From contig JBDHJR010000005.1 in NCBI GenBank assembly GCA_039586815.1, positions 42,519-106,518 on the forward strand: a stretch of 64,000 bases of DNA. The letters run 5' to 3'. Both the position numbers and the translations under genes were made by a program. Below, one piece after another: positions 16,077 to 24,400 of the stretch. Every line of letters starts with the position of its first letter. The stretch's first letter is position 1. The notes beneath the pieces are model-generated. The model had not been told where the DNA came from, did not search any database, and worked only from the letters and a program-made list of their open reading frames with translations. The DNA comes from WVYX01 sp039586815 (GTDB lineage: Bacteria > Gemmatimonadota > Gemmatimonadetes > Gemmatimonadales > GWC2-71-9).

Positions 16077-17390
16077 GTGATCAGGCTGCCGCACGCGACG
16101 GCCCTGGTCGTCGGCACGATCATCGGGGCCTCGATCTTCGTTCAACCGTCGGAGATCACCGGCCAGGTTCCTTCCATCGTGGGGGCGCTGCTCGTCTGGC
16201 TCGTGTCGGGAGCCCTCACGCTCATCGGGGCGCTCGTGTGCGCCGAGCTCGCGTCGACCTTCACGCAGACAGGCGGAGTCTATCTCTATCTGAACAGGGC
16301 GTTCAGCCCCGCAGTCGGGTTCCTCTGGGGTTGGGCGATGTTCTGGACCATGCACTCCGGAATCATCGCCGCGATCGCCGTGATCTTCGCCAGGTACGCG
16401 GCGTATTTCATGCCCCTGGAGAGCGGTGGCGTGAAAATCACGGCCATCGCGGCGATCCTGGTGCTGTCGGGCGTCAATTACCTGGGGGTTCGGCAGGGAA
16501 GCACGCTGCAAACCCTGTTCACCGCGGGCAAGCTCCTGGCGATCGGGCTGATCATCGTGGTCGGATTCACGCTGGGATCCCGCGTGCCCGAGCACTTCGT
16601 ACCGGCGCAGGAACTAACCGCCGGCGTCTCGCTCGGCGGCTTCCTGACCGCCCTGGTGGCCGGGCTCTTCGCGTTCGGCGGCTGGCACATGGTGACGTAC
16701 AGCTCCGAAGAGACGGTGAATCCGAGGCGCACGATCCCGCGTGCATTGCTGCTGGGGACGCTCATCGTCACCGCGTGCTACATGGCCATGAACGCGGTAT
16801 ACATGTACCTGCTGCCGCTCGACACGGTGGCCTCCTCGACGCGGGTGGCGGCGGACGCAGCCGACGCGGTGCTCGGATTCGGGGGCGGCGCGACGCTGTC
16901 GGCGATGGTCATGTTCTCCACGTTCGGCGCGCTGAGCGGCATCATCCTCGCGGGCCCGCGGGTGTATTACGCGATGGCACGCGACGGGCTGCTGTTTCGC
17001 TGGGCCGGAGCCGTACACCCCAGGTACCGCACGCCCCATCGCGCCATAGTGCTACAGGCGGTCTGGTCGTGCGTACTGGTCGGCACCGGTACCTTCCGGG
17101 CGCTGTTCACGCGGGTGATCTACACGGAGTGGATCTTCTTCGGCCTGATGGCCATCGGGCTGTTCGTGCTGCGTCGCCGCAGTGGCCTGGTGCGGCAGTA
17201 CTCGGTATGGGGATACCCGGTTCTCCCAGCCGTGTTCATCGTGGCCTCGTTCGCCATCGTGGGGAATCAGCTGTTGTCCAACACCGGCGAGAGCGTGTTG
17301 GGTCTCTCACTGGTTCTGACGGGACTGCCCATATACTACCTGTGGGCGCGAAAACACTACGTGCAGGAGCGTCACAGTGACGATCATTGA
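16077..17390 (+). CDS. APC-family amino acid permease
   Basis: Inner-membrane amino acid/polyamine transporter of the APC superfamily, 437 residues and about 12 predicted helices. The first helix contains the unwound GTIIGASIF motif that binds the amino-acid backbone, and helix 6 has AGLFAFGGWHMVTYSSEE, both typical of LAT-like members. The start is uncertain. The GTG at 16077 has no clear ribosome-binding site, whereas an in-frame CTG at 16041, overlapping the upstream stop, has GGGAGAG before it and would add 12 residues. Its 3' end overlaps the amidohydrolase start by 14 bases. It probably imports the amino acid or related acid handled by this cluster. Confidence 0.85.
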   Translation: MIRLPHATALVVGTIIGASIFVQPSEITGQVPSIVGALLVWLVSGALTLIGALVCAELASTFTQTGGVYLYLNRAFSPAVGFLWGWAMFWTMHSGIIAAIAVIFARYAAYFMPLESGGVKITAIAAILVLSGVNYLGVRQGSTLQTLFTAGKLLAIGLIIVVGFTLGSRVPEHFVPAQELTAGVSLGGFLTALVAGLFAFGGWHMVTYSSEETVNPRRTIPRALLLGTLIVTACYMAMNAVYMYLLPLDTVASSTRVAADAADAVLGFGGGATLSAMVMFSTFGALSGIILAGPRVYYAMARDGLLFRWAGAVHPRYRTPHRAIVLQAVWSCVLVGTGTFRALFTRVIYTEWIFFGLMAIGLFVLRRRSGLVRQYSVWGYPVLPAVFIVASFAIVGNQLLSNTGESVLGLSLVLTGLPIYYLWARKHYVQERHSDDH

Positions 17391-18357
17391 CTTCCACAAT
17401 CACTACTACCCTCCCGAGTATCTCGAGGCGCTGCAGGCAGGGCCCAGCGAGATCGCGGTGACGTTCGACGAGCACCAGAACCCCGTGTTGCACTCGCCGG
17501 GGGACAAGAACATCATCGTGCCCGGGCATCGCGACATCACGGTTCGCGAGGCGGTGCTGGACGAGGCCGGCATCGACATGCAGGTGCTCACGTTCACCGC
17601 GCCGGGCACGCTTATCGAGGGGCCCGACCGATCGGTCGCGCTGTCGCAGAAGGTCAACGACGCCCTGGCGACAATAGTGGCACAGCGGCCGGAGCGCTTC
17701 ACGGCGCTGGCCACGCTGCCGCTGAACGATTCAGAAGCCTGCCCCGCGGAGTTCGAGCGCGCTACGGGAGACCTCGGGCTCAAGGGAGTCATGCTGTTCA
17801 GCAATGCAAGCGGTGTCGCGCTGTCCGACCGGCGCTTCTGGCCGCTGTACGAGCGCGCGAGCGAGGCAGGCGCCGTGATGTACATCCACCCCACCTACCC
17901 GGTCGGAGTGGAGGCCATGCAGGAGTACTGGCTGATGCCGCTGGTGGGATTCGTGTTCGACACCACGCTGGCGGCCGCGGGGCTGGTGTTCAGTGGGGTG
18001 GTCGAGCGGTTCCCCGGAATCCGCTGGGTGCTGGCACATCTCGGGGGCGCCATACCGTATCTCGCCGAGCGGTTGGACCGCGGCTACCACGCGTTCGCCG
18101 ATTGTAGGAAGGAAATCGGCAGGCCGCCGAGCGAGTACCTGCGCGAGTTCTACTACGACACGGTGAACTTCGACGTGCGGGCGCTCGAGTTCGCGATCGA
18201 ATTCGCCGGGGTAAACCACGTACTGGCCGGCAGTGACTACCCGCACCAGATCGGGAGCCTCGCGCAGATGGTGCACAGCATCGAGGCGCTCGACATCTCG
18301 GACGCCGATCGGGCCAAGGTGTTGGGGGGTAATACCGCGGAGCTGCTGGGCCTATGA
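17377..18357 (+). CDS. Amidohydrolase 2 family metal-dependent hydrolase/decarboxylase (ACMSD-like)
   Basis: TIM-barrel metalloenzyme, 326 residues, related to aminocarboxymuconate-semialdehyde decarboxylase and gamma-resorcylate decarboxylase. Predicted metal ligands are H7 and H9 (DFHNHYYP), H171 (YIHPTYP), H221 (AHLGGAIPY) and D287 (GSDYPHQ). Many members decarboxylate aromatic or unsaturated acids rather than hydrolyse amides. The GTG start at 17377 overlaps the permease gene by 14 bases and has CAGGAG upstream. Its stop overlaps the end of the convergent small Cys protein gene of the benzoyl-CoA operon, so the two operons meet tail to tail without a spacer. Confidence 0.85.
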   Translation: MTIIDFHNHYYPPEYLEALQAGPSEIAVTFDEHQNPVLHSPGDKNIIVPGHRDITVREAVLDEAGIDMQVLTFTAPGTLIEGPDRSVALSQKVNDALATIVAQRPERFTALATLPLNDSEACPAEFERATGDLGLKGVMLFSNASGVALSDRRFWPLYERASEAGAVMYIHPTYPVGVEAMQEYWLMPLVGFVFDTTLAAAGLVFSGVVERFPGIRWVLAHLGGAIPYLAERLDRGYHAFADCRKEIGRPPSEYLREFYYDTVNFDVRALEFAIEFAGVNHVLAGSDYPHQIGSLAQMVHSIEALDISDADRAKVLGGNTAELLGL

Positions 18358-18663
18358 GTCGGTGCCGCGCCGCCGCGTGTAGATGGTCTTGAACTGCAGC
18401 AGCATGAGCAGCTTGCAGTCCTCGCAGTCGTTCGCCATGTCCTCGGGCCGTAGGGGGTCGGCGCACACTTCGTAACCGAGCTCCTCGTACAGCTCCATGG
18501 ACTCCCGGGCGCGCTCGCCATCGGCGATGAAGCGGCGCTCCCAGCCGTCCGCCAGGCGCTTGGCGTCTCCCTGGAGTGCGGACTCGGTGAGCACTCGCCG
18601 CGCCTCCTGCTCCACCACGAGGGCGAGGCGCCGCACCTCCCGCTGGTCCTCGTCCTTGCTCAT
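18352..18663 (-). CDS. Small Cys-containing protein, last gene of the benzoyl-CoA reductase operon
   Basis: A 103-residue protein I do not recognise. The first half is a charged helix (MSKDEDQREVRRLALVVEQE...). The C-terminal third has three cysteines in CADPLRPEDMANDCEDCK, including a CxxC pair, then a basic end (TIYTRRRGTDS). No signal peptide or membrane segment. The ATG overlaps the stop of the upstream ATPase gene as ATGA, so the two are translationally coupled. Position and cysteines suggest a role in assembly, metal or redox handling of the reductase. No ferredoxin motif is present. Confidence 0.7.
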   Translation of the reverse strand: MSKDEDQREVRRLALVVEQEARRVLTESALQGDAKRLADGWERRFIADGERARESMELYEELGYEVCADPLRPEDMANDCEDCKLLMLLQFKTIYTRRRGTDS

Positions 18664-19472
18664 GCCCCTGCCGTCTGTTCCTGCAGCTTGCGCAGCCGTC
18701 TGTGACCCAGAATCGCCGCGCCCAGTGCCGAGGTGAACTGCACGAGGTCTCCCTGTGGCACGTTGACTTCGGCCCCCAGCTCGCTCCGCACCACGTCCGC
18801 CATGCGCGCGAACCGGAGGATGCCGCCGATCAAGGTGAACTCGGGCTCCATGCGCACCCGCTTCATGAGCTGCACGGAGCGCCCCACCAGCGATACGATC
18901 GCACCGTGCATGATGTCGGCCGGCGCGACGCCCTGGGACAGGTGATTGATCACCTCCGACTCGGCGAACACGGCGCACACGCCGGAGATCGACGTCGCCT
19001 CCTTCGAGGTCGCCACCAGCGGGCCGATCTCCTCGGTGGTGTACCCCATGTAGCGTGCCGTCTTCTCAAGGAACGCGCCGGTACCCGCAGCGCACTTGTC
19101 GTTGAGCCGGAATGACTTGACCTTCGCGCCGTCTCCCAGACGGCTCGCCTTCATGGTCTGTCCGCCGACGTCGAGAATCGTACGGGTCTGTGGGAAGAAG
19201 AAAGTCGTCCCGCGCGCCGCGGCGGTGAGGTCGGTGACCTGCACGTCGCTCATCGCCGTCTGGTGGCGGCCGAACCCGGTGGCCACGGTGTAGGCGAGAT
19301 CGTCGACTGAGATGCCGGCCTCCGCCACCGCCCGCGTTCGCGTACGTTCGGCCACCTCGCCAAGCTTGAAGCCGGTGGGCTCAATGGCGCGGCCCGCGAT
19401 CTCGTAGTTCTCGTTGAGGATCACGGCCTTTGTGTAGGTCGATCCGACGTCTATTCCGGCGGTATAGGTCAT
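18660..19472 (-). CDS. Benzoyl-CoA reductase ATPase subunit (BcrD/BzdQ-like)
   Basis: ASKHA-fold ATPase of the BcrA/BadF/HgdC family, 270 residues, which drives electrons into the catalytic subunits by ATP hydrolysis. Phosphate-binding motifs are GIDVGSTYTKAV and ILDVGGQTMKA. The inter-subunit [4Fe-4S] cluster ligands are the Cys in NDKCAAGTGAFLEKTA and in SGVCAVFAESEVINHL. The C-terminal TSALGAAILGHRRLRKL resembles the BcrD/BzdQ branch. The ATG at 19472 overlaps the previous stop as ATGA; the long upstream reading to 19910 is the out-of-frame shadow of that gene. With the next ATPase it forms the heterodimeric activator module. At this length it is nearer to the Azoarcus-type BzdP/Q than to the longer Thauera BcrA. 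Confidence 0.88.
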   Translation of the reverse strand: MTYTAGIDVGSTYTKAVILNENYEIAGRAIEPTGFKLGEVAERTRTRAVAEAGISVDDLAYTVATGFGRHQTAMSDVQVTDLTAAARGTTFFFPQTRTILDVGGQTMKASRLGDGAKVKSFRLNDKCAAGTGAFLEKTARYMGYTTEEIGPLVATSKEATSISGVCAVFAESEVINHLSQGVAPADIMHGAIVSLVGRSVQLMKRVRMEPEFTLIGGILRFARMADVVRSELGAEVNVPQGDLVQFTSALGAAILGHRRLRKLQEQTAGA

Positions 19473-20287
19473 GATGCGTCCTGCTCGGCCCTGGTGGGCG
19501 CCCGGCTGGCGAGGATGTGATCCAGCGCAAACAGCGCGGCTCCGAGGGCCCCCATGTAGTGCGACTCCTCGCTCACGTTCACCGCGAGTCCCAAGCGCTC
19601 GTTGAGCGTGTCGATCATGGCGGTGTTCTTGGCTACGCCGCCGGTGAACGTCACGTCGCTCTCGATGCCCACGCGCCGCAGCAGCCCGGCGGAGCGGGCC
19701 GCGATCGATTGGTGTACCCCCAGCAGGATGTCCTCGATCTTCTTGCCTTTGCCGAGCCACGACAGGACCTCCGACTCGGCGAACACGGTGCACGTGGTGG
19801 AGATCTTCACGGGCCGCTCCCCCCGCAGCGCGGTGGGCCCGAGCTGGTCGAGCGGGATGTCGAGTGCACTCGAAGCTGCGCCGAGGAAGCGTCCGGTCCC
19901 CGCCGCGCACTTGTCGTTCATGCAGAAGTCGACGATCTCCCCATTGGGAGAAACGCTTATCGCCTTGGTGTCCTGGCCGCCCATGTCCACCACGGTGCGG
20001 GTGCCGGGGAACATGTGTACCGCGCCGCGTCCGTGGCAGCTGATCTCGGTCACCTGCGTGTTGCCGAAGGTCACTTTGTAGCGGCCGTAGCCTGTGCCCA
20101 CTACGTACTCGACCTCCTCCTCTCTCAGGTCACCGTCGCGCAACGCCTCCTGGAAGGCGCTCTCGGCAGCGCGGATCACGTTGGCGCCTGTATCGGTGAG
20201 GGAGCGGCTCACGATCGTCCGCTCCTCATCGATTATGACCGCCTTGGTCTGCGTGGATCCGACGTCCACGCCGGCTGCGTAGGCCAT
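19469..20287 (-). CDS. Benzoyl-CoA reductase ATPase subunit (BcrA/BzdP-like)
   Basis: Second ASKHA ATPase, 272 residues. Motifs are GVDVGSTQTKAVIID, VVDMGGQDTKAI, the cluster Cys in NDKCAAGTGRFLGAA and TTCTVFAESEVLSWLG, and TGGVAKNTAMIDTL near the C-terminus. Partner of the following ATPase gene; each is expected to provide two of the four cysteines of the shared [4Fe-4S] cluster. The ATG at 20287 has AGGAAGGAAG before it. Related ATPases also activate 2-hydroxyacyl-CoA dehydratases, but those use a single homodimeric activator; two unlike ATPases in one operon is the benzoyl-CoA reductase pattern. Confidence 0.88.
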   Translation of the reverse strand: MAYAAGVDVGSTQTKAVIIDEERTIVSRSLTDTGANVIRAAESAFQEALRDGDLREEEVEYVVGTGYGRYKVTFGNTQVTEISCHGRGAVHMFPGTRTVVDMGGQDTKAISVSPNGEIVDFCMNDKCAAGTGRFLGAASSALDIPLDQLGPTALRGERPVKISTTCTVFAESEVLSWLGKGKKIEDILLGVHQSIAARSAGLLRRVGIESDVTFTGGVAKNTAMIDTLNERLGLAVNVSEESHYMGALGAALFALDHILASRAPTRAEQDAS

Positions 20288-20306
20288 GCGCTTCCTTCCT
20301 GCTGGG

Positions 20307-21605
20307 TTACGGGTTGCCGATCGCTGCCTGGTGCCGGCGCGTCGCGAGTCCTTCGAAGAACGCATCCACCCGGTTCTTGAGCTGGGCTTCGGATACGACC
20401 CGCTTGTCCATCATGTCGGACTCGATGAACAGGCTGGGGATGTCCCGCTGCTCCATGAGCGCCCGTCGGTTGTCGGCGAGGCCGGTCGACACTGTGCGAC
20501 AACTCTTGATGGGGTGGTACACGATGCCGTCGGCCTCGTGCTGGTCCACCATGTCCGACAGGATTCCGGTCTGGAAGAACATGCTGTCCATCGCGTCTCG
20601 CACGCTGACCAGCAGGCCCTCCGCGAGACTCTCGAGGGGCTGATCCAGGTCGTACTGGAACCCCAGGTTGGATCCACCGGATGCGAACCAGAGATACGTC
20701 GAGTTGACGAACGTCCCGCCCAACTCGGTGAACAGTTCCGTAAAGCGGCGGAAGATCGGATAACACGGCACTCCGACGAAGATCAGGCGGTACTGCTCGT
20801 CGGTCAGCGTGCCGATGCCGCGGGCGGCCTTGAACTCCATCTCCTCGACCAGGTCTTCGAAGTACCGTGCGCCGGCCTCCGTACCCTTGAGGCAGTTGGT
20901 GACCCCGAGGTAGATGGTGCCGTCCGACAGGGCGTTGAACAGGGAAGGACGGCTGCGGTTGAGCTCGAGCACCCGCTTCCAGCACCTGTGCATCGTGTTG
21001 GCGTGGCCCATCGTTTCCCGCAGACGGTCGATGTCGAACCGCCGGCCCGTGATCTGCTCGAGGGTGGAGATCAGCTCCTTCAGCTGTGCCAGCACGTAGC
21101 GGCGGTCGTTCTCGAAGTCCTGGTCTCCCTGCCAGGTCTGGGCACCGGCGGCGCGCGAGCCCGGTACGTCGATCACGAAGGTCGGAGCCCCGTGCATCCG
21201 CTCCCAGATCTCCGCCCATTTGATGTAGGTGTTGCAGGCGTTGGTGTAGACGGCGATCGCGGGCTTGGGGATGCGGCCCATGGGCAACTCGCCGCGGCGC
21301 AGCTGCGTGGCCACGTCGGCCTTCACGTAGCCGCAGATGTCCGGCGAATAGCCGTAATCCTCCGCTTCGTTGAGGTACTCATGGGCCACGCGCCGCACTG
21401 CCGTCTGGAGGGAGTTGATCTCCGGGAACACGACCGGCAGATCGAATGTCTGCAACAGCTCGCACAAGCTGCCCATCACGAACACGTATGCCGCGCGACG
21501 GTCCTCCTCGGCAGCAGCGGTCAGTTCCTGGAACCAATCGCGGAACAGCCGGGCGCCGTCCTTGTTGCCGCGGCCTACGATCGCATCATCGCTAGTGTGG
21601 CTCAT
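20307..21605 (-). CDS. Benzoyl-CoA reductase catalytic subunit, BcrB/BzdO-like
   Basis: Catalytic subunit of the 2-hydroxyglutaryl-CoA dehydratase D-component/benzoyl-CoA reductase family, 432 residues, close to the length of BcrB. Cysteines likely to hold the active-site double-cubane or [4Fe-4S] centre are in YTNACNTYIKWAEIWERM, FVGVPCYPIFRRF and IKSCRTVSTGLADN. The enzyme would transfer electrons from ferredoxin to the benzoyl-CoA ring, giving cyclohexa-1,5-diene-1-carbonyl-CoA. The ATG at 21605 overlaps the BcrC-like stop as ATGA. Followed 19 bases later by the first ATPase gene. Confidence 0.87.
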   Translation of the reverse strand: MSHTSDDAIVGRGNKDGARLFRDWFQELTAAAEEDRRAAYVFVMGSLCELLQTFDLPVVFPEINSLQTAVRRVAHEYLNEAEDYGYSPDICGYVKADVATQLRRGELPMGRIPKPAIAVYTNACNTYIKWAEIWERMHGAPTFVIDVPGSRAAGAQTWQGDQDFENDRRYVLAQLKELISTLEQITGRRFDIDRLRETMGHANTMHRCWKRVLELNRSRPSLFNALSDGTIYLGVTNCLKGTEAGARYFEDLVEEMEFKAARGIGTLTDEQYRLIFVGVPCYPIFRRFTELFTELGGTFVNSTYLWFASGGSNLGFQYDLDQPLESLAEGLLVSVRDAMDSMFFQTGILSDMVDQHEADGIVYHPIKSCRTVSTGLADNRRALMEQRDIPSLFIESDMMDKRVVSEAQLKNRVDAFFEGLATRRHQAAIGNP

Positions 21606-22777
21606 TCGAATAACAGATTCTCGACGAAGGTCTCCAACTGGATCTCGAGGTGATCGAAGCTGGTCATGTTCTCCTCGAACTCGCTCACGAAGTACGGCAC
21701 GTTCTCCTGATCCAGCGCCATGGTGTAGGTGACCTGCTCTTCCAGCCCCGGCTCGCACATCTTCGCGGCGGTGACGATCGCCGCCTGCGCGCCCGAGTCG
21801 CCGATGCGATCGAGTAGCATCTTCTCCTTGGGCTTGCGCAGGTCGTGCTGCACGGGACTGTAGGACGACTGTTGCAGGTAGGCCTCGGCCAGATTTCGCA
21901 GTGGGTCGCCATCGAGCGGGACATCGTCCAGGATCCAGCGCAGGCCGATCAGCAGGTCGTCGTCCACCACGTAGCAGGAGCGTCCGATCGCCCTTATCAG
22001 GTCCAGCGGCGGCTGCTCGCAGAACCCACCCTCGAACACCACCCGGATGCGATCCTGCGGCTTGGCGTCCCGTTGCCGCAGCAGCGGCAGGGTAGTGCGC
22101 AGCAGGTCGTTGTGTTCTTCCCTGGGAATCAGCCCGCCGACCGACACGAGCACGTACGCGTCCTCGGCCGAGATCAGCCACGGTGCCTCCCGCTTCAGCG
22201 CGTACAGCTCCCGCAGCAGGGCGCGGTTCTCATTGAAGACCTCGAGCGAGCGTCTCAGATCGGCTTCCTCGATGGTGCGACCGGTGGCTGCTTCCACCGT
22301 GCGCTTCACCCGGTCGTACTCGCCGCGCAGGTACTCCGCCGCATGCTGCGAGTTGGCGTTCTGCGGCAGGTAGAGGATCTGACACGTGTAGGGGAAGTTG
22401 CGCCCCCACACCGCCGCCAGGTTGCGGGCCGCGTCGCAGATCGGGTGCGTCACGAACAGGTCCAACTCGACACGCCCACTGAGTGCCAGCTCCAGCGAGG
22501 TCTTGAGGATGGAGCACAGGTAGGAGCCGAAACGTGACTCCGCGTGTGTGGCCTCTACCGAAGCGCCCCGCACCTTGAAGGGAAGCATGCCGGCGGCGTG
22601 GGCGATCTCCTCGGGGAAGTACACCTGGAAGTGCCCCAGGACCTTCCCCCCTGCCTCGCGCCAGCGACGCACCGTGGGGAAATCCATGTCCTCCGCCAGC
22701 TCGCGGCACTGGTAGAGGATCTCATCCAGCGGCGCGTCTCTCCATTCGGGGAAGACGGCTGTCGATTGCGGGCTCAC
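21602..22777 (-). CDS. Benzoyl-CoA reductase catalytic subunit, BcrC/BzdN-like
   Basis: Second catalytic subunit of the same family, 391 residues, matching BcrC/BzdN length. Cysteines are found in GSYLCSILKTSLELALSG, THPICDAARNLAAVWG, EGGFCEQPPLDLIRAIG and AAKMCEPGLEEQ. The GTG at 22777 is taken as start because it overlaps the stop of the DUF35 gene (GTGA) and begins a normal family N-terminus (SPQSTAVFPEWRD). The long ORF beginning at 23122 covers the DUF35 gene in the wrong frame. The pair BcrC-BcrB followed by two ATPases reproduces the bcrCBAD order of Thauera. Confidence 0.87.
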   Translation of the reverse strand: MSPQSTAVFPEWRDAPLDEILYQCRELAEDMDFPTVRRWREAGGKVLGHFQVYFPEEIAHAAGMLPFKVRGASVEATHAESRFGSYLCSILKTSLELALSGRVELDLFVTHPICDAARNLAAVWGRNFPYTCQILYLPQNANSQHAAEYLRGEYDRVKRTVEAATGRTIEEADLRRSLEVFNENRALLRELYALKREAPWLISAEDAYVLVSVGGLIPREEHNDLLRTTLPLLRQRDAKPQDRIRVVFEGGFCEQPPLDLIRAIGRSCYVVDDDLLIGLRWILDDVPLDGDPLRNLAEAYLQQSSYSPVQHDLRKPKEKMLLDRIGDSGAQAAIVTAAKMCEPGLEEQVTYTMALDQENVPYFVSEFEENMTSFDHLEIQLETFVENLLFE

Positions 22778-23226
22778 GAAACCTGCTCCGCCTTGGACCA
22801 GGTGGTGCCGGGCTGCTCCAGGCTGTAGTAGACCTTGATCTCCTCCAGCTCCTCGAAGATCCGTGGCACCACTTGAACCTCCATCCCGATCTGGATGTCG
22901 TCTTCCGGGATGCTGTCGCCGAACCAGGCGAGGGCCTTGCCCCCCTCGACCAGATCCACCACGCCCACGGTGTATGGAGTCACGTCCTCGAAGCCGGTCG
23001 GAGCGGCGACGATCTTGGTGAAGGTGTGGAGCGTTCCCTTGCCGCTGACCTCGAAGAACTCGAATTCGCCGCTCATGCACGATTCGCAGTCGGCCCTGGG
23101 AGGGAACGAAGTCGCGTCGCATTTCATGCAGCGCGAGCCCATGAGCCGGCCGTTCCTCAGGTGCCGTGCGAAATCACTGACCTTCGTGTAGGGCGTGTAG
23201 TTGACCTTCCCGAACCACTTGAACAT
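22774..23226 (-). CDS. Zn-ribbon/OB-fold DUF35 protein, thiolase partner
   Basis: A 150-residue protein with an N-terminal rubredoxin-like zinc ribbon (CMKC at about 33-36, CESC at about 47-50) and a C-terminal OB fold (GTLHTFTKIVAAPTGFED ... GMEVQVV). DUF35 proteins commonly pair with SCP2-type thiolases; BbsA, partner of the BbsB thiolase in anaerobic toluene catabolism, is a characterised example. It begins three bases after the thiolase stop and overlaps the BcrC-like gene, so it is firmly inside the operon. It is expected to form a complex with that thiolase and help shape the CoA-binding site. Confidence 0.88.
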   Translation of the reverse strand: MFKWFGKVNYTPYTKVSDFARHLRNGRLMGSRCMKCDATSFPPRADCESCMSGEFEFFEVSGKGTLHTFTKIVAAPTGFEDVTPYTVGVVDLVEGGKALAWFGDSIPEDDIQIGMEVQVVPRIFEELEEIKVYYSLEQPGTTWSKAEQVS

Positions 23227-23229
23227 CGC

Positions 23230-24384
23230 TCACTCCCTCGTCATGATCTGGACGAAGCAATACTGGCCGATCCCGCCCACGTTGTGGGTCAGGCCGACGT
23301 CGGCATCCGGGACCTGGCGCTCTCCCGCCTCACCACGCAGCTGTTTGGCGATCTCGTAGGTCATCGACACCCCGGTGGCGCCGATGGGGTGCCCCTTTGC
23401 CTTGAGGCCGCCGTCCACGTTCACCGCCACCTTGCCGCCGATGTAGGTCTGCTTGTCCGCGACGAACGGTCCCCCCTCGCCGCGCTTGCAGAACCCGAGG
23501 TCCTCGTAGGCCATGATCTCGGCGATGGTGAAGCAGTCATGCACGTCGGCCACCTTTACGGCGCCCGGATCGACGCCGGCCATGGCGTACGCCTGCGCGC
23601 CGGCCTGTTCTGCGCTGGGCAGCCCCACGAGGTTGGGCCGCCGCAGCACCGACATGGTCGCCGATGCGCATCCCATGCCGCTGAGCCAGACCGGCTTGCT
23701 CGAGATCTCCCGGGCCTTGTCCTCGCTCGCCAGGATAACGCAGGCGGCACCGTCGGCGTTGGCACAGCAGTCGTACACCTGGAACGGCGTGGCCACTTCC
23801 TCCGACGCCTTCGCCTTTTCCGCAGTTATCTCCTTGCGGAAGAGAGCGATGGGATTCATGGCACCGTAGTGGTGGTTCTTGACTGCCACGTCCAACAGGT
23901 GGTCGCGGGTCGTGCCGAACTCATGCATGTGCCGTTTGGCGAACATGGCGTAGTAGCCCGGGAACGTCGTGCCGAAGCCGGACTCCCACTGCACCTCGCC
24001 TACCCTGCCCATCAGCGCGAGGATCTCGGGCGTGGACAGCTCGGTCATCTTCTGGCAGCCGATCACCGCCACCACGTCGTGCACGCCCGCCTTGATGGCC
24101 ATCCAGGCCGTGCGCATCGCGGCACTGCCCGATGCACAGGCCACCTCGGTGAGCCACGTGGGCTTCGGTACGAGCCCGAGGTACTCCTGCACCACTCCGG
24201 CCAGCGAGCGCTGCTTGTGGTATTCGGGAACGGAGCCGATGACCGAAGCGTCCACCACGTCCCGGTCGATTCCCGCGTCGTCTATCGCCGCCCTGAAAGC
24301 CTCGAAGGCCAGCTCCTGGACCGTCGCATCGCTGCGCCGGCCGAACACGCCGTGCCCCAGGCCGATTATTCCCACTCTCGTCAT
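23230..24384 (-). CDS. SCP2-type thiolase, candidate 3-oxopimeloyl-CoA thiolase
   Basis: A 384-residue thiolase of the SCP-x type. The catalytic Cys is C83 in TEVACASGSAAM, with H282 in ADVHDCFTIAEI and H332 in GLKAKGHPIGATG; the C-terminal half ends in GLTHNVGGIGQYCFVQ. The DUF35 partner gene follows immediately. In the benzoyl-CoA pathway, ring opening gives 3-hydroxypimeloyl-CoA. After oxidation, a thiolase cleaves 3-oxopimeloyl-CoA to glutaryl-CoA and acetyl-CoA. Placement between the short-chain dehydrogenase and the reductase genes makes this the likely role, though family members also act on other 3-oxoacyl-CoAs. Confidence 0.85.
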   Translation of the reverse strand: MTRVGIIGLGHGVFGRRSDATVQELAFEAFRAAIDDAGIDRDVVDASVIGSVPEYHKQRSLAGVVQEYLGLVPKPTWLTEVACASGSAAMRTAWMAIKAGVHDVVAVIGCQKMTELSTPEILALMGRVGEVQWESGFGTTFPGYYAMFAKRHMHEFGTTRDHLLDVAVKNHHYGAMNPIALFRKEITAEKAKASEEVATPFQVYDCCANADGAACVILASEDKAREISSKPVWLSGMGCASATMSVLRRPNLVGLPSAEQAGAQAYAMAGVDPGAVKVADVHDCFTIAEIMAYEDLGFCKRGEGGPFVADKQTYIGGKVAVNVDGGLKAKGHPIGATGVSMTYEIAKQLRGEAGERQVPDADVGLTHNVGGIGQYCFVQIMTRE

Positions 24385-24400
24385 CTTGGTCTCACGTCCT

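Noticed and set aside
18660..21605. A 2-hydroxyacyl-CoA dehydratase with activator instead of a benzoyl-CoA reductase
   Set aside because: Those systems use one homodimeric ATPase. Here two different ATPase genes follow two catalytic subunits, and BamA and Had genes lie in the same operon, so benzoyl-CoA reductase fits better.
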